This document shows, piece by piece, positions 32,355-43,340 of a stretch of 64,000 nt of DNA (the first letter of the stretch is position 1; the number at the start of each line of letters is the position of its first letter). The notes under the pieces are model-generated. The model made no database searches and was not told the origin of the DNA. It was given only the letters and a program-made list of their open reading frames with translations. The stretch covers positions 7,254,001 through 7,318,000 of the forward strand of contig CM034303.1 in NCBI GenBank assembly GCA_019925795.1. Direction: 5' to 3'. A program made the translations under genes and the position numbers. This DNA comes from Dendrobium chrysotoxum (taxonomy: Eukaryota > Streptophyta > Magnoliopsida > Asparagales > Orchidaceae).

Positions 32355-34106
32355 TTACCAATAATCTCTACAAGAGCATTCCCCGTTCTCAAACCTGTGG
32401 AATCTAATCCTGTCCCGGACAGTGATCGCCCTTCCCAACACCTTACATACAGCCTTCATCCACTCATGGCAGTCCCAGCAAGTCTGCAAGTTCTTGGAAA
32501 CCCGAATGTCATGGATCCCCTCTGCACCATTCCTCATCACGTAATAAGCCACAGCAAGCTTCTCACTATGACTGCTCAAATTCTCCTCCTTTTCCTCCTC
32601 GGAAACATCCTTAGTAGTCACTTCAGTAACAGGCACATATCCCTCCGCCTTAGCTCTCCTCGTTAGCTCCCCTAACACTTTGTAAATCTCATCAGAATTG
32701 CGATGCGATCGATCTCCAGCCTTGAACTGCTGAACTCTCCCATCCATCTCCACCCAACTCAACGCCTTACCCTTCCGCACTCCTCTCTCTTTCATCACTC
32801 TCCACACTCCCTCAGCCTTCTCCCAACGCTTAGCTGACGAGTAGATGTTTGAGAGGAGAACATAATCTCCACTGTGGCATCGCCTCATCTCCCCCATCGC
32901 CATCTCTGCAACATCCCAACGGCTATGCCTTCGACAAGCTCCTAGTAAAGCTCGCCAAATGGCAGAATCGGGCTCAATTGGCATCTCTTTTATCAGCTCG
33001 TAGGCGTCGCTCAATTGCCCAGCGCGCGCTAGGGCGTCCACCATGGCTCCATAGTGTTCTAACTGTGGCTTGATGGAGAAATCTCGTTGCATGGAATTGA
33101 AGAAGAAGCGCGCTTCGGCCACCATGCCAGAGTGGCTGCATGCGGTTAGTATTCCTACGAAGGTGACTTTGTCAGGGAAAATAGCATGTTTGGGCATCTT
33201 GTCGAACGTCTGGAGGGCATCCGCGCCAAGGCCGTGGATTGCTAGACCGGTGATCATGGAATTCCAGATGGAGATGGAGTTGGAGTTGGAGTTGGAGTTG
33301 GAGATTCTCTTTACAGAATCAAATATACTTCGAGCCAAATCGACTCTTCCACACTTGGAATACATGTCGATTAGAGCCGAACAAAGAAAAGGGTTGGATT
33401 CAAAACCTGCTTCTTTCTCTGTCATCAGCCGGTGAATCCTTTCGCCGTGGCACAGTGCGCCGGCGCGAGCACAGGCGGAGAGAGCAGTTGAGAAAGAAAA
33501 ACAGTCAGGCTCAACGCCGGCCACAATCATTCGCCTGTAGAGGCTCAAGGCCTCTTTAGGCCGCGAGCTCCGAACCGCAGCAGTGATCATGGAGTTCCAG
33601 GAGATTTTATCTCTCACTGGCATTTTCTTGAACACCATGTAGGAGCTCTCAACGTCTTCCTTTCGCGAAAATCTGGTGATCAGTAAATTGCCATAGAATG
33701 GGTCGGTGTCTTGAACGAAAATTTCGTCGAGCAGTTGCAGGGCATGTTTCAAGAGGTTTCGGGACAGATAGAGCCGAAAGAGAGAAGAGGACAGAGAGCT
33801 GTGCCATTGAAGACCTAGTTTGATGATCAAAACGTGGAGTTCTGATACGTTGGAGAGGTGGGGGGAGATGGAGGAGGCTTTGAGGAGTAGAGCGATGGTA
33901 CGGTGGTCCGGCCGAAGGGCGCCGGAGGAATGCAGGGATTCAAAGGCGAGGAAGGCTTTTGTGGGAGAGCCTTTCTCAATGGTGGCGCGGATGACGGCGT
34001 TGCAGAAGGGCGGAAGCCGTTCAACGATTGTCAGGCATTTCGTCGAACAGGTGGGAGCCGTCAGAGCAGCAAATAGACGCCGATTTGGCAGCAGCGCGAG
34101 GAGCAT
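32355..34106 (-). CDS. PPR protein, PLS class with E and DYW domains
   Basis: An intact, intronless 583-residue protein. ATG at 34,106 is supported by an in-frame TAG at 34,119-34,121 with no other in-frame ATG between. The N-terminus (MLLALLPNRRLF...) is basic and hydrophobic, fitting an organelle targeting peptide. PPR motifs run from about residue 130 to 390 (NLLITRFSRKEDVESSYMVF, ISWNSMITAAVRSSRPKEAL, ALIDMYSKCGRVDLA, VTFVGILTACSHSGM). The E region ends in SWVEMDGRVQQF, with GKA where most relatives have P-G. The DYW domain has HSEKLA (zinc/catalytic HxE), CWDCH (CxxCH), HRFENGECSC and the terminal DYW. Such proteins bind single RNAs in mitochondria or chloroplasts and deaminate specific cytidines; the target is unknown. 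Oddity: an SN dipeptide repeat at about residues 267-275. This is the only clearly intact host gene in the window. Confidence 0.95.
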   Translation of the reverse strand: MLLALLPNRRLFAALTAPTCSTKCLTIVERLPPFCNAVIRATIEKGSPTKAFLAFESLHSSGALRPDHRTIALLLKASSISPHLSNVSELHVLIIKLGLQWHSSLSSSLFRLYLSRNLLKHALQLLDEIFVQDTDPFYGNLLITRFSRKEDVESSYMVFKKMPVRDKISWNSMITAAVRSSRPKEALSLYRRMIVAGVEPDCFSFSTALSACARAGALCHGERIHRLMTEKEAGFESNPFLCSALIDMYSKCGRVDLARSIFDSVKRISNSNSNSNSISIWNSMITGLAIHGLGADALQTFDKMPKHAIFPDKVTFVGILTACSHSGMVAEARFFFNSMQRDFSIKPQLEHYGAMVDALARAGQLSDAYELIKEMPIEPDSAIWRALLGACRRHSRWDVAEMAMGEMRRCHSGDYVLLSNIYSSAKRWEKAEGVWRVMKERGVRKGKALSWVEMDGRVQQFKAGDRSHRNSDEIYKVLGELTRRAKAEGYVPVTEVTTKDVSEEEKEENLSSHSEKLAVAYYVMRNGAEGIHDIRVSKNLQTCWDCHEWMKAVCKVLGRAITVRDRIRFHRFENGECSCRDYW

Positions 34107-34127
34107 GAAAGCATGGTGCTACTCTCA

Positions 34128-34200
34128 CAATGTGTTGGGTAAGTGAATATAATAAGAACACTTACACTATGTGATGGGTAAGTGAAGGTAATAATTGCTT
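34128..34200. repeat. 36-bp tandem repeat in the PPR promoter
   Basis: Two copies, 34,128-34,163 and 34,164-34,200, sharing 'tgggtaagtgaa' and an AT-rich end. They lie 20-95 bp upstream of the PPR start codon. TTATATT on the minus strand near 34,150 could be its TATA element. Confidence 0.65.
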
Positions 34201-34231
34201 AAATCAATTTTATTTTTGGTTAAAAATAAAC

Positions 34232-34285
34232 ATTAAGGGTTGGAAACTCTCACAATGATTATTAAGAGTTGGAAACTCTCTTTAG
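34232..34285. repeat. 29-bp tandem repeat
   Basis: Two copies of 'attaagRgttggaaactctc' with a short tail, upstream of the PPR gene. Confidence 0.7.
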
Positions 34286-34433
34286 TATATATCTAACTAT
34301 CTTAGTTGGTCGATCTATAGTCACCTTCACAGCATCATGATCAATCTTCACTCTCTTCACGGTGTGGGCAATGATGGGTTGTGCGGATGCTCACATAGTT
34401 TAGACACCCCCTTCAGTCTCTCCGCTTGGAGAG

Positions 34434-34566
34434 ATTATTATGTGCGGTGTCAAATGCATCTGGACGTGAATGAGGAGGCGCCATGTCATGCAATGCACTG
34501 TACGTTGGGTGATGTGGCATCTCCTCATTCACATCCTGACACGTTCGGCATCCGCACGTAATAATT
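34434..34566. mobile_element. Near-palindromic MITE
   Basis: 133 bp whose two halves are inverted copies. The left half is ATTATTATGTGCGG...GAATGAGGAGGCGCC and the right half reads ATTATTACGTGCGG...GAATGAGGAGATGCC on the minus strand. It has no coding capacity. The ends share ATTATTANGTGCGG with the inverted repeats at 59,931 and 64,000. Confidence 0.7.
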
Positions 34567-34599
34567 GCTTCTCTGCTTGGCATGGGGTTGCTCACCCTT

Positions 34600-37233
34600 C
34601 TCTAGAGCTAAGCACATTTTCGAAGGCAAAAATATATCTTTTCTACTTATTTAATGTTGGATAAGGCTAACTCGTTAGGATCCATTTTTATTGAAAAATG
34701 AGTGAAGGGTTTCAATGGGAAAATATTTGTTATAAAGGCCGGTTAAGAGTAGTGTCTCATCACCTAAAGACAATTTCCAATCTAAAAGTTATTTTCTTAA
34801 TATAAGTTTCAATTATAATTTTTCAAAAGTAACTTTTTAAGGCAATTTTTTTCAAATATTGTAAAAAATTTGATGTTCGAACAAGCAATGTGTTTTATTT
34901 GATGCCTTTAATATCATGAAAATAGTAAATATATATATATATTTCCAAACCAATCTTTAGTGTTATATTGAATTGTCTCTATTTCATGTTTTTACATTTA
35001 AAATAAATATAAATGATTAGAATCTTACTATAATAATTGGGCTTCCAACTCTCATCTATATCATTCTAATCAAATAAATAATACAATCATTCCCTTACCT
35101 AACCTATAAAGTGGAATAAAACATAGGAATGCTTCAAATTTACATAACATAGCTAATGTTGATGTGCCTATTTAGATATTTGATTTATTACTTACCTCTT
35201 TAGCCCTTGGTCGTGATCACATAGGATGGTGGGGTCATAATTAAAGATCAGATAACATCAGTAATTACAAATTTTGGCAATCACATAGTAACAACATTAT
35301 GCCATAGAGTCTACCAACACGCCACTCACTTTCACTTCTCATTTTCGTAGCAATATTATCACAATCTATACTACAAGAATATTGTTTATTTGTGAATGAA
35401 AAAATGGCTGCAAAATGGGATATTTTCCATTGCAATCGAAATTAAGCTCTCGGACATGCATGCATCACACTTTACCATATTCATTGTTCAGCATTGTTTT
35501 TGAAACAAAAAAATGACTAGTAGCAACATTTCATAACTAATTCTCGATCGAAGATAAATCGTCACAATGATTGCAAATTATTGACATCAAACATCAGACA
35601 TAAGCAGTTAGAGCTTCTTTGACATCAGACATATGCAAATAAATCATATATGCACCATAAACTTGAAGTCAACACACATATTTTATTGTATCAATGTTAG
35701 GTTCAAACTCAAAGAACTCTTATAGTTTTTTACTCTATAGTATTATCTTACTTGAAGACTCACTTTGAGCATACCAAATTTAATAATCTTTCATGAAATT
35801 CTTTTAGTATAAATGAACACTGACATAATCACATGCATGACAATACTTATTATCACATTTTAGCTAATGACATTTAAACTAAGGTGATTTTGTTACCATT
35901 CAATTGATAGAACATCCACTCTCAATCAATGCTAATACATTTGATAAAACCTTTAATTAAAAATATGGCTTAATAAAATATTATTCTATAAGCATTTGAT
36001 TCCACCAAACAAGAATCAATTATTATCATTGTGGTTGCTTAATATTATAATAAATGATAAGAAAAAGATCTAAGAGCAAAGGGCTTGGTTGGGACTTGGG
36101 AGCCAAGTCTTTGGGAGAAAAGAGTTAAGTTGATCAAGGGATTGAATATAGCCATCAGCTAAGATGATCAGTAAAAGTTGTCGGCACATGACCTATAATG
36201 CAAAGAAGATACCAAAGGAGATTAGCCAAGGGCTGGGGGAAGAGCCATCGATCAAAGCGACCCAAGAGAGATGCTAGTGGACCTTATCCCAAGAAGTGTT
36301 GGCCCAAGCACTTAGGAAAGGTTGAGTCCAAAAAAAGAGGTCAACAGCTTATTCTTAACTATATTTATTAATTACAATCAACATCAATTCATTTTGCAAT
36401 GACTTTTTAATTGTTACTCTACTCCACATATTCCTTATAATATTAAAATTTCCATATAGTACATTTTCTTGAAGTACAAATATTTTTTTTAAAGAATGAA
36501 TTTGCCCTTCCAACAACTTTTGGTTGTGCAAAAGAACTTTGGCAGGTTAATCTGAACCCGACCCATTTAATAAACGGTTGGAATTCCTGACAAGAACCAA
36601 ACCCATTTTTTAAATGGGTCAACCAAAATATAGATTTTTTTTTTGTTCGGAGGAGGGTCGGGTCATTTATTGACACTCCTATGTAAAAAGAGCTTTCGAA
36701 TAATAAAAAAATTTATTTATCATGTAAAGCATATGTTCATTGCTTATAAAAATTTGGCTATATGATCATACCTATGAAATGAACATCTTCAAATATTTTT
36801 ATATTTTATTAAAATTATTTGATATTTTCAATAATTATTATAGAAATCATAATAATTAAGAAAATTATCCAATAAATTAAAAATTTTCAAGAATTTGGAA
36901 CATATTCATACATATTTAACATGATGTTTGAACATGAGAGAATGGATTAGTTAAAGCAAAAAATAAAAAAATAATGCATGAAATTTAATTTTCCTTTAAA
37001 CCATTTATTTTCTAATATTAAAAAAAACAAGATATTTTTAAGTTTTAACCTTAATGATTTCCAGGGGATCCTTGAATGCACTCAATATGATGATATGACA
37101 TGCATAAGTAACTCCTAATTCATGAAGAATATTTAAAATATTTTTATATTTATATAATTGCAATAATTGAAATTTTAATTCTCAAAACTATTAAAAAATG
37201 CCTCAAATAAATCATAATTAATTGAATTATGCT
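34600..37233. other. Intergenic stretch without recognised gene
   Basis: AT-rich. At 36,540-36,690 there are words like 'acccgacccattta', 'aaatgggtca' and 'ggtcgggtcattta' next to a 'TGACACTCCTA' end, which recall hAT-type MITEs of plants, but no clear pair of ends was found. Confidence 0.5.
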
Positions 37234-38072
37234 TGATATGTTACCAAAAATCATCTTGATCGAGCACTAATCTTGAGGCATATTCAATTTACTATTTTCC
37301 AAAATTAAATTTGGGGCCATCCAAACTCCAATTTTAGCAAACTTATATTAAAATTGACCATCTCAATAAGATGAACTCGACGACACCAAAATCGGTTTGA
37401 TCTGATCTGAGCCCAAATGGACTCAAATCAAGAGCATAAAGCATATTAAGAAGCTTTAGAACATTAATTGGATAACCAAATGATCTCTAAATATGAAATG
37501 CTTAGAGTTGAATCGAGTGGCTCAATGAGACAAATCCAACGAGCCTAAGACCACATAATTTTGACATCTTTAAGGCACCTAAATGCTTGATGAATACTGT
37601 ATGATCGAAAGGAATCGATATGAGCCATCTGATATAGCACTCCGAATTTACCTTGGATATTCTCTACATTTACAGGGGATGACACTCTTAAAATTTATAA
37701 ATAAACCCCTTCTTCTCACATGAAAGAGAGGGAGACCTTTGGAAGCTTGGACCTTGGGCAAGAGATCAAGAAAGCTATAAGGCTTGAAGCATCCCGAAGC
37801 TCCACCCCAGCACCACCACCGGCGAACCCTCGCCACCAGGCAGCCACTGCTGGACCTCTACCTGACCATAGTCATCGCCCTGACAGCCTCCGTTGGTCCT
37901 TCATCCGACCACCATCACCCATCAACTACAGTCCCTCACCATTATCGCCAGCCAACTATGGTCCCCCTGACTACCGCCACCCACCGACTATGCTCCTCCC
38001 AACCACCATTGCCCACCAATTACGGTCCCCCCAACCACCATTATTTGCCTACTATGATCCCGCCAACTACGG
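37234..38072 (+). repeat. Old Tat-like LTR, left part
   Basis: Starts TGATATGTTACC and follows the young Tat LTR block by block ('atcttgatcg', 'gaatcgagtggctca', 'aatccaacgagcc', 'aaatgcttgat', a TATAAATAA box near 37,696). It then enters a C-rich block of CCGACTACGGTCCC-like repeats. The overlapping proline-rich frames at 37,720-38,103 come from this repeat and are not a gene. It is interrupted at 38,072 by the gag-only element and resumes at 43,023. Confidence 0.75.
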
Positions 38073-39758
38073 TGTAATAATTCAAATTTCTGAAAATAAT
38101 TGAAAATGGAAAATTTTGAATTCTTGTTTGAATTGTAGTACAACGGAGAGAAAATGGAGAAAGCCAATTTTTAGCGGCCAGATCGCTTTGTCACTTTGTA
38201 AAAAAATTTTAAATCACTATAAGTGATTTTAATCCTATCTCTATTTTTAAATATTTTGATTTTGACTGTATAATTCTACTTAGAACTAATTTTATTGTAT
38301 TTTCTCTTGATTATTAAACTTTTACCGCACAACTTTTATATTTTATCGTACTGATTATCTAAGGCATTTTGACTGTAATATTTATTGAGTTTTATCAGGT
38401 AAAATGAAAGTTACTCTATTTTGTACTATTTCTACTGATTGAATAACTGATATTTTTACTATAAGCATAATGTTAATACAAGCATTAGAACGGAATGTGA
38501 GTATGTGGTTTTGTAATAGATGATCGCTATTATTGTTATAGCACTATGATAATAATATGTATGAGGACAAGTAAAAGCTGGTTTCACTGATGTTGGCTAG
38601 AGGCTAATTAACCTGTACAGGATGGGTTGATGAGCTTTTCTGTAAATACTATGATTTGGTGTTATCCTCTATTGATTCACTTGATACATATTAGGACTTA
38701 TAAGCAGATGATTATTATGCCAACAAGAAAAGAGTGATTACTCTATTTACTAAACCAACGGTTTACTAATACTGAAAAAATACCGATTAAGGCAGGATTT
38801 CTTATTTGTTTAGCGTGACTACTGAAATGCATGTTATTAAGTTATTATCTTTATTACTATACTAATTTATTGTTATTGCATGTATTTATTATTACTATAT
38901 TATTTTTTTGCTCTTGTCACTAGACTGTTACTGTTACTGATTTAGACACTGATACTTTTTTTATATTACTAATTCACTATATTGATACTAAGCATGTAAC
39001 ATATTAAACACGTAATTTATTGATTTGATACTAATATAAAATACTTGGATAGTATATTTACACTCCTATATAATTTTACTATATTGATATGATTTCGATA
39101 ATTCTTACCAATGCATTGGTTTTATTATTATATATGATTTCTGTAATGATTGATAGTACTGGTATGACAACTACTTTATTAATTTGACACACATACTAGT
39201 TTATTAGTTTCCCCATCATATTATTTACTAGCTTTTATACTATACTATTTTATTGGCTATAGACTTTACTACTATTTTATGTGTATTTTACAATTTCTAT
39301 ATCGATTCATGATCATATAACTAGTACTGCTATAATTTGAATGCTAACATGCATATTAATCCTTTGTTGTGTTAAGAGTTCAATTATAGGATTTGATTAC
39401 TTGCTGGGCTCTTGAGCTTATTATATATGGTTAAATAATTTTAGGTCATAGTAGAGGATCAGGAGTGTGAGACTGATCACGATTCTCCAGATTTACTATT
39501 ATTTTAATTCTTTTTATTTTTTAGTCATTTTTTTGTACCCATGATTGGAAAGATATGTTATAATTATATAGATCCTTAATAGTGTACATAATTTTTGGGG
39601 AAATGAATATATATATATATATATATATATATTAATGTTTTGATTGACAGTTTTATTTATGCTGGTATTTATAATGATAAAAAAAATTAGATAACTCTGG
39701 TTGTTGTATATTAAAAGATAAAAAATAAATTTTTTAAATTAGATTTTGGGGCATCATA
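38073..39758 (+). repeat. 5' LTR of the gag-only element
   Basis: TGTAATAATTC start, GGGGCATCATA end, then the primer site. Contains (AT)13 at 39,607-39,632. Confidence 0.75.
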
Positions 39759-39760
39759 AC

Positions 39761-39772
39761 TTGGTATCAGAG
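39761..39772 (+). other. Primer binding site (initiator-Met tRNA type)
   Basis: TTGGTATCAGAG two bases after the LTR, the standard chromovirus site. Confidence 0.8.
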
Positions 39773-40019
39773 TATTATTGTTGGAAGAATTGAATTCTTA
39801 TCAGAGCTACATGAATTGATTGTGAGTTAGGTAGATATGGTAGATTAAGGTGTATTATTTTGCATATAGAAATGATTACACATGTGAATTATTTAGATTA
39901 AAAAAAATTTGTAGGTGCAAAATCGAAATGGATATGCTAGAGCTAAATATACTAAATGAGCAACACAGTGCACTTTAGTGCCATTAGATAGTGTGATGCA
40001 GTTGGCTACTATTATAACA

Positions 40020-40720
40020 TATGTAATGGGAGATGCATAGAGCAATTAGCTAGGAGTAAAGAAGAAAAGGGTGACAAGCATTTATAAACATTCCATAAGC
40101 TAAAGCCTCCACTATTCAAAGGAGTTATAGGACCTTAGGTTGCAGAAGTTTGGTTACTAAGGATAGTAAAGATCTTTGACACATGCAGTATCCAAAGAGC
40201 ATAAAGGTATCATTATCTGTGTTCCTCTTTGAAGGAGAGGTTAAGAGATGGTGGATTAGACAACAGAGAGAGAGAAATTTTAGGGGAAGACCAATGATGC
40301 GATCACTTGGGATGAGTTCACTATAATATTCAGGATGCAATTTGTATCTTCGTTAGTTTCATGAAAGATGCAAGAAGTTTTTATCAAGTTGGAGTAGGGA
40401 TGCAAGATAATGATATAGTATGAGGCTGAGTTTATTTGTCTTGCTAGGTATACTCTTTACTTGATCGCTACTGCTGAAGAAAAGTGTTATATGTTTGTGT
40501 AAGGGTTGAATAAGGAGCTGAGACATCCGTTAGTATATTTATAGATTTAGGAGTTTTCTGAGTTGGTGGAGAGAGCTAGACTGATAGAGATTTATTTGAT
40601 AACACCAACATACAGATATGAGGTGGGCTCCACATATGATGTTAGATCAAGGAGGAGCATAGATGAACCAAGTAGGAATAGAGACAAAGATAGTGATAAG
40701 AAAATTCATTATAGTGATTC
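40020..40720 (+). pseudogene. Gag relic of the gag-only element
   Basis: Plus-strand readings in shifting frames give LKPPLFKGVIGP and AEVWLLRIVKIFDTC, then KVSLSVFLFEGEVKRWW, the hydrophobic gag core with the conserved WW pair (about 40,090-40,260). No continuous frame remains. Confidence 0.7.
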
Positions 40721-41295
40721 GATGGGATCTTGATTAATAGTATCTACCAGTGACTACGACATGTGTATTCATTATGGTTAATGTCATTCATGATAGTGAT
40801 ACTTATTGATGGGGCGATATTTTCATGTTGGATAGTAAGGACATAAGGTAATAGACTATCCTTAGAGGGGATTTAGAGGAAGAATTGATTCTAGTGCACG
40901 ACAGTCCAGACAAATTGAAGTATAGAGGACTGTAGGGTATACAGTGAGAGATCAACCAACAGGGTGGATGATAGAGTTGTCAGTGATAGTCAGAGGGAGC
41001 TTGTTGCACTGACACGAACTACTCAGTAATGCCACAAGTGTACAATTTGCAGTGTTTGGAAGATTAATATTAACCTGAGAGTTATATTGGTAAGAAATTT
41101 ATTTGAATGATTAAATACCTCATTTAATGCATAAGTGAATGATCTATGATGTAATGAATTGTCTGACTGTATGATTCAATGAGCCTTTAATTTTCTATTT
41201 AAGTTTTGATTGTAAGTCTTTATTTTATATCTATTATTATGCTAGAATCCTTAAGAAAAATATCGAGGATAATAGTTTTTCTAAGGTGGGTAAAT

Positions 41296-42829
41296 TATAA
41301 TAATCTGAATTTCTAAAAATAATTGAAATTAAAAATTTTTGAATTCCAATCTGAATTGCAGCGCAACAGAAAAAGGGAGAAAGCCAATTTTTAGTGGTTA
41401 GATCGCTTTGCCGCTTTTGTAAAATTTTTAGATCACTATAGGTGGTTCTAATCCTATATTTGTTTTCAAAGCTTTTGATTTTAACTGTTTGATTCTCTCT
41501 AAAATTGATTTTATTGTATTTTTTTAGATTTATTGAACTCTTACTGCACAACTTTTTGTATTTTATCGTACTAATTATACATGGTATTTTGATTGTAATA
41601 TTTATTGAATTTCATCGAATAAAATAGAAGTTACTATATTTTGTATTATTTCTATTAATTGAATAACTGATATTTTCACTATAGGCATGCTATTAATATA
41701 AGCATTAGAAATGAACATAAGTATGTGGCTAAGTAATAATTGATCGTTATTATTATTATTGTATTATGATAATAATATATATGAGGACAAGTAAAAGTTA
41801 ATTTTAATGATCTTGGCTTGAGACTGATTAGCCTGTACATGATGGTGGGCCAACAGGGTTTTCATTAAATATTGTGATTTGGTGTTATCCTCTACTGAGT
41901 CACGTGATACTGATTGGGAGTTATAAGGAGGTGATTACTATGCCATTGGATAAAGAATGATGACATTGTTTATTGAGCCAACAATTTACTGATACTAATA
42001 TGATATTGAAAAAATACTGATTAAGATAATTTTTTTTACTTATTTAGTGTGACTTCTGAAATACATGTTATTAAGCCACTATCTATTACTATATATATTT
42101 ATTATTATTGTATGAATTTACTATTAATATATTATTTTATTGCTCCTACCACTAAATTATTATTGATATTGACATCGATAATATTTGATACTATTGATTC
42201 ACTATATTGATACTAAGCATGTGACATACTGAGCATGTAATTTATTGATTTGATATTGATATAGAATATCTGAATAGTATGTATACACTCCTATATGATT
42301 TTACTATATTGATATAATTTTGACTGTCCTTACTAATGCTTTGGTTTTACCTCTTTATATGATTTCTTTAATGGTTGATATTAGTGATACGAAGATTATT
42401 TTATTAATTTGATACATGTATTAGTTTACTTATTTTACCACAATATTACTTTACTAGATTTTATACTGTATTATTTTAGTGGCTACACACTTAACTGCTC
42501 CTGTATGTATATTATATTATTTCTATATTAATTCATGATCATATGACTACTGCTTGTATGATTTGAGTGCAGACATGAATATTGCTCCTTTATCATGCTT
42601 TGACTTCAGTTGTGGGATTTGATTACTTATTGGGTTATTGAGCTCATTATATATGATTAAATAATTTTGGGTCAATGCAGAGGATCAAGAGTGTGAGATT
42701 GATTAGAATTCTCCAAATTTATTATTATTTTATTTCTTTTTATTTTGTAGTTATTCTTTTATACTCAAGACTAGAAAGATATATCATAATTATATAGATC
42801 ATGAGTAGTGTACATAATTTTTAGATAAA

Positions 42830-42900
<71 letters not shown>

Positions 42901-43017
42901 ATCAATAATTTTGTTTATGTTGGTATTTATATTAATAAAATAAATTAATTAGCTCTGGTTGTTATATATTAAAAGATTAAAGAATCATTCTTCCAAACTA
43001 GATTCTAGGGCATCACA
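41296..43017 (+). repeat. 3' LTR of the gag-only element
   Basis: TATAATAATC start (TG changed to TA), preceded by the purine-rich AAGGTGGGTAAA, and a GGGCATCACA end. It contains a perfect (AT)33 tract at 42,833-42,898, much longer than in the 5' LTR. Confidence 0.75.
42833..42898. repeat. (AT)33 microsatellite
   Basis: 66 bp of uninterrupted AT. Confidence 0.95.
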
Positions 43018-43022
43018 TATAA

Positions 43023-43340
43023 TCCCTCCAATCTCCATCACATGTCGACCACAGTCCTTCCAACCATCATTGCCCACCGATTAAAGTCCCTCAGACACTG
43101 GTCCCTCCAACCTTCGACGCTCGTCAACTATGGTCCCTCTGACCACCGTCACCTACTGACTAGGACTCCTCTAACCATTGTCCGTGACTGCGATCCCTTT
43201 AACCTCTGTCTCCTGCCGACTAAGGTCACTCCGACCACCTTCACGTGCCAACTATAACCCTGTCACCCGCTGACTACGATTCTTTCAACCTCTGTCGTTT
43301 GTCAAGTATGATCCCTTTGACCACTGTCACCCGACTACAT
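43023..43340 (+). repeat. Old Tat-like LTR, right part
   Basis: Resumes the CGACTACGGTCCCTCCGACCACCG-type repeat interrupted at 38,072. The exact end is not recognisable. Confidence 0.55.

Larger units (their letters stand above)
38073..43017 (+). mobile_element. Ty3/gypsy element with two LTRs and only gag inside
   Basis: LTRs at 38,073-39,758 and 41,296-43,017 share order and content (for example 'gagaaagccaatttttag', 'ttgtattttctctt'-like blocks and an (AT)n tract near the end). The internal region is only about 1.5 kb and holds a primer site and a gag relic. Pol is absent. The left flank TACGG and the right flank TATAA correspond in the host repeat and differ by three transitions. Confidence 0.75.

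Noticed and set aside
32397..34146. Several plus-strand frames of 60-120 codons
   Set aside because: They are shadows of the intact PPR gene on the other strand.
34337..34664. Frames on both strands around the palindrome
   Set aside because: They mirror each other because the MITE is palindromic.
37720..38103. Proline-rich plus-strand frames of about 100-127 codons
   Set aside because: They run through the C-rich repeat of an old Tat-like LTR and are cut by the inserted gag-only element.
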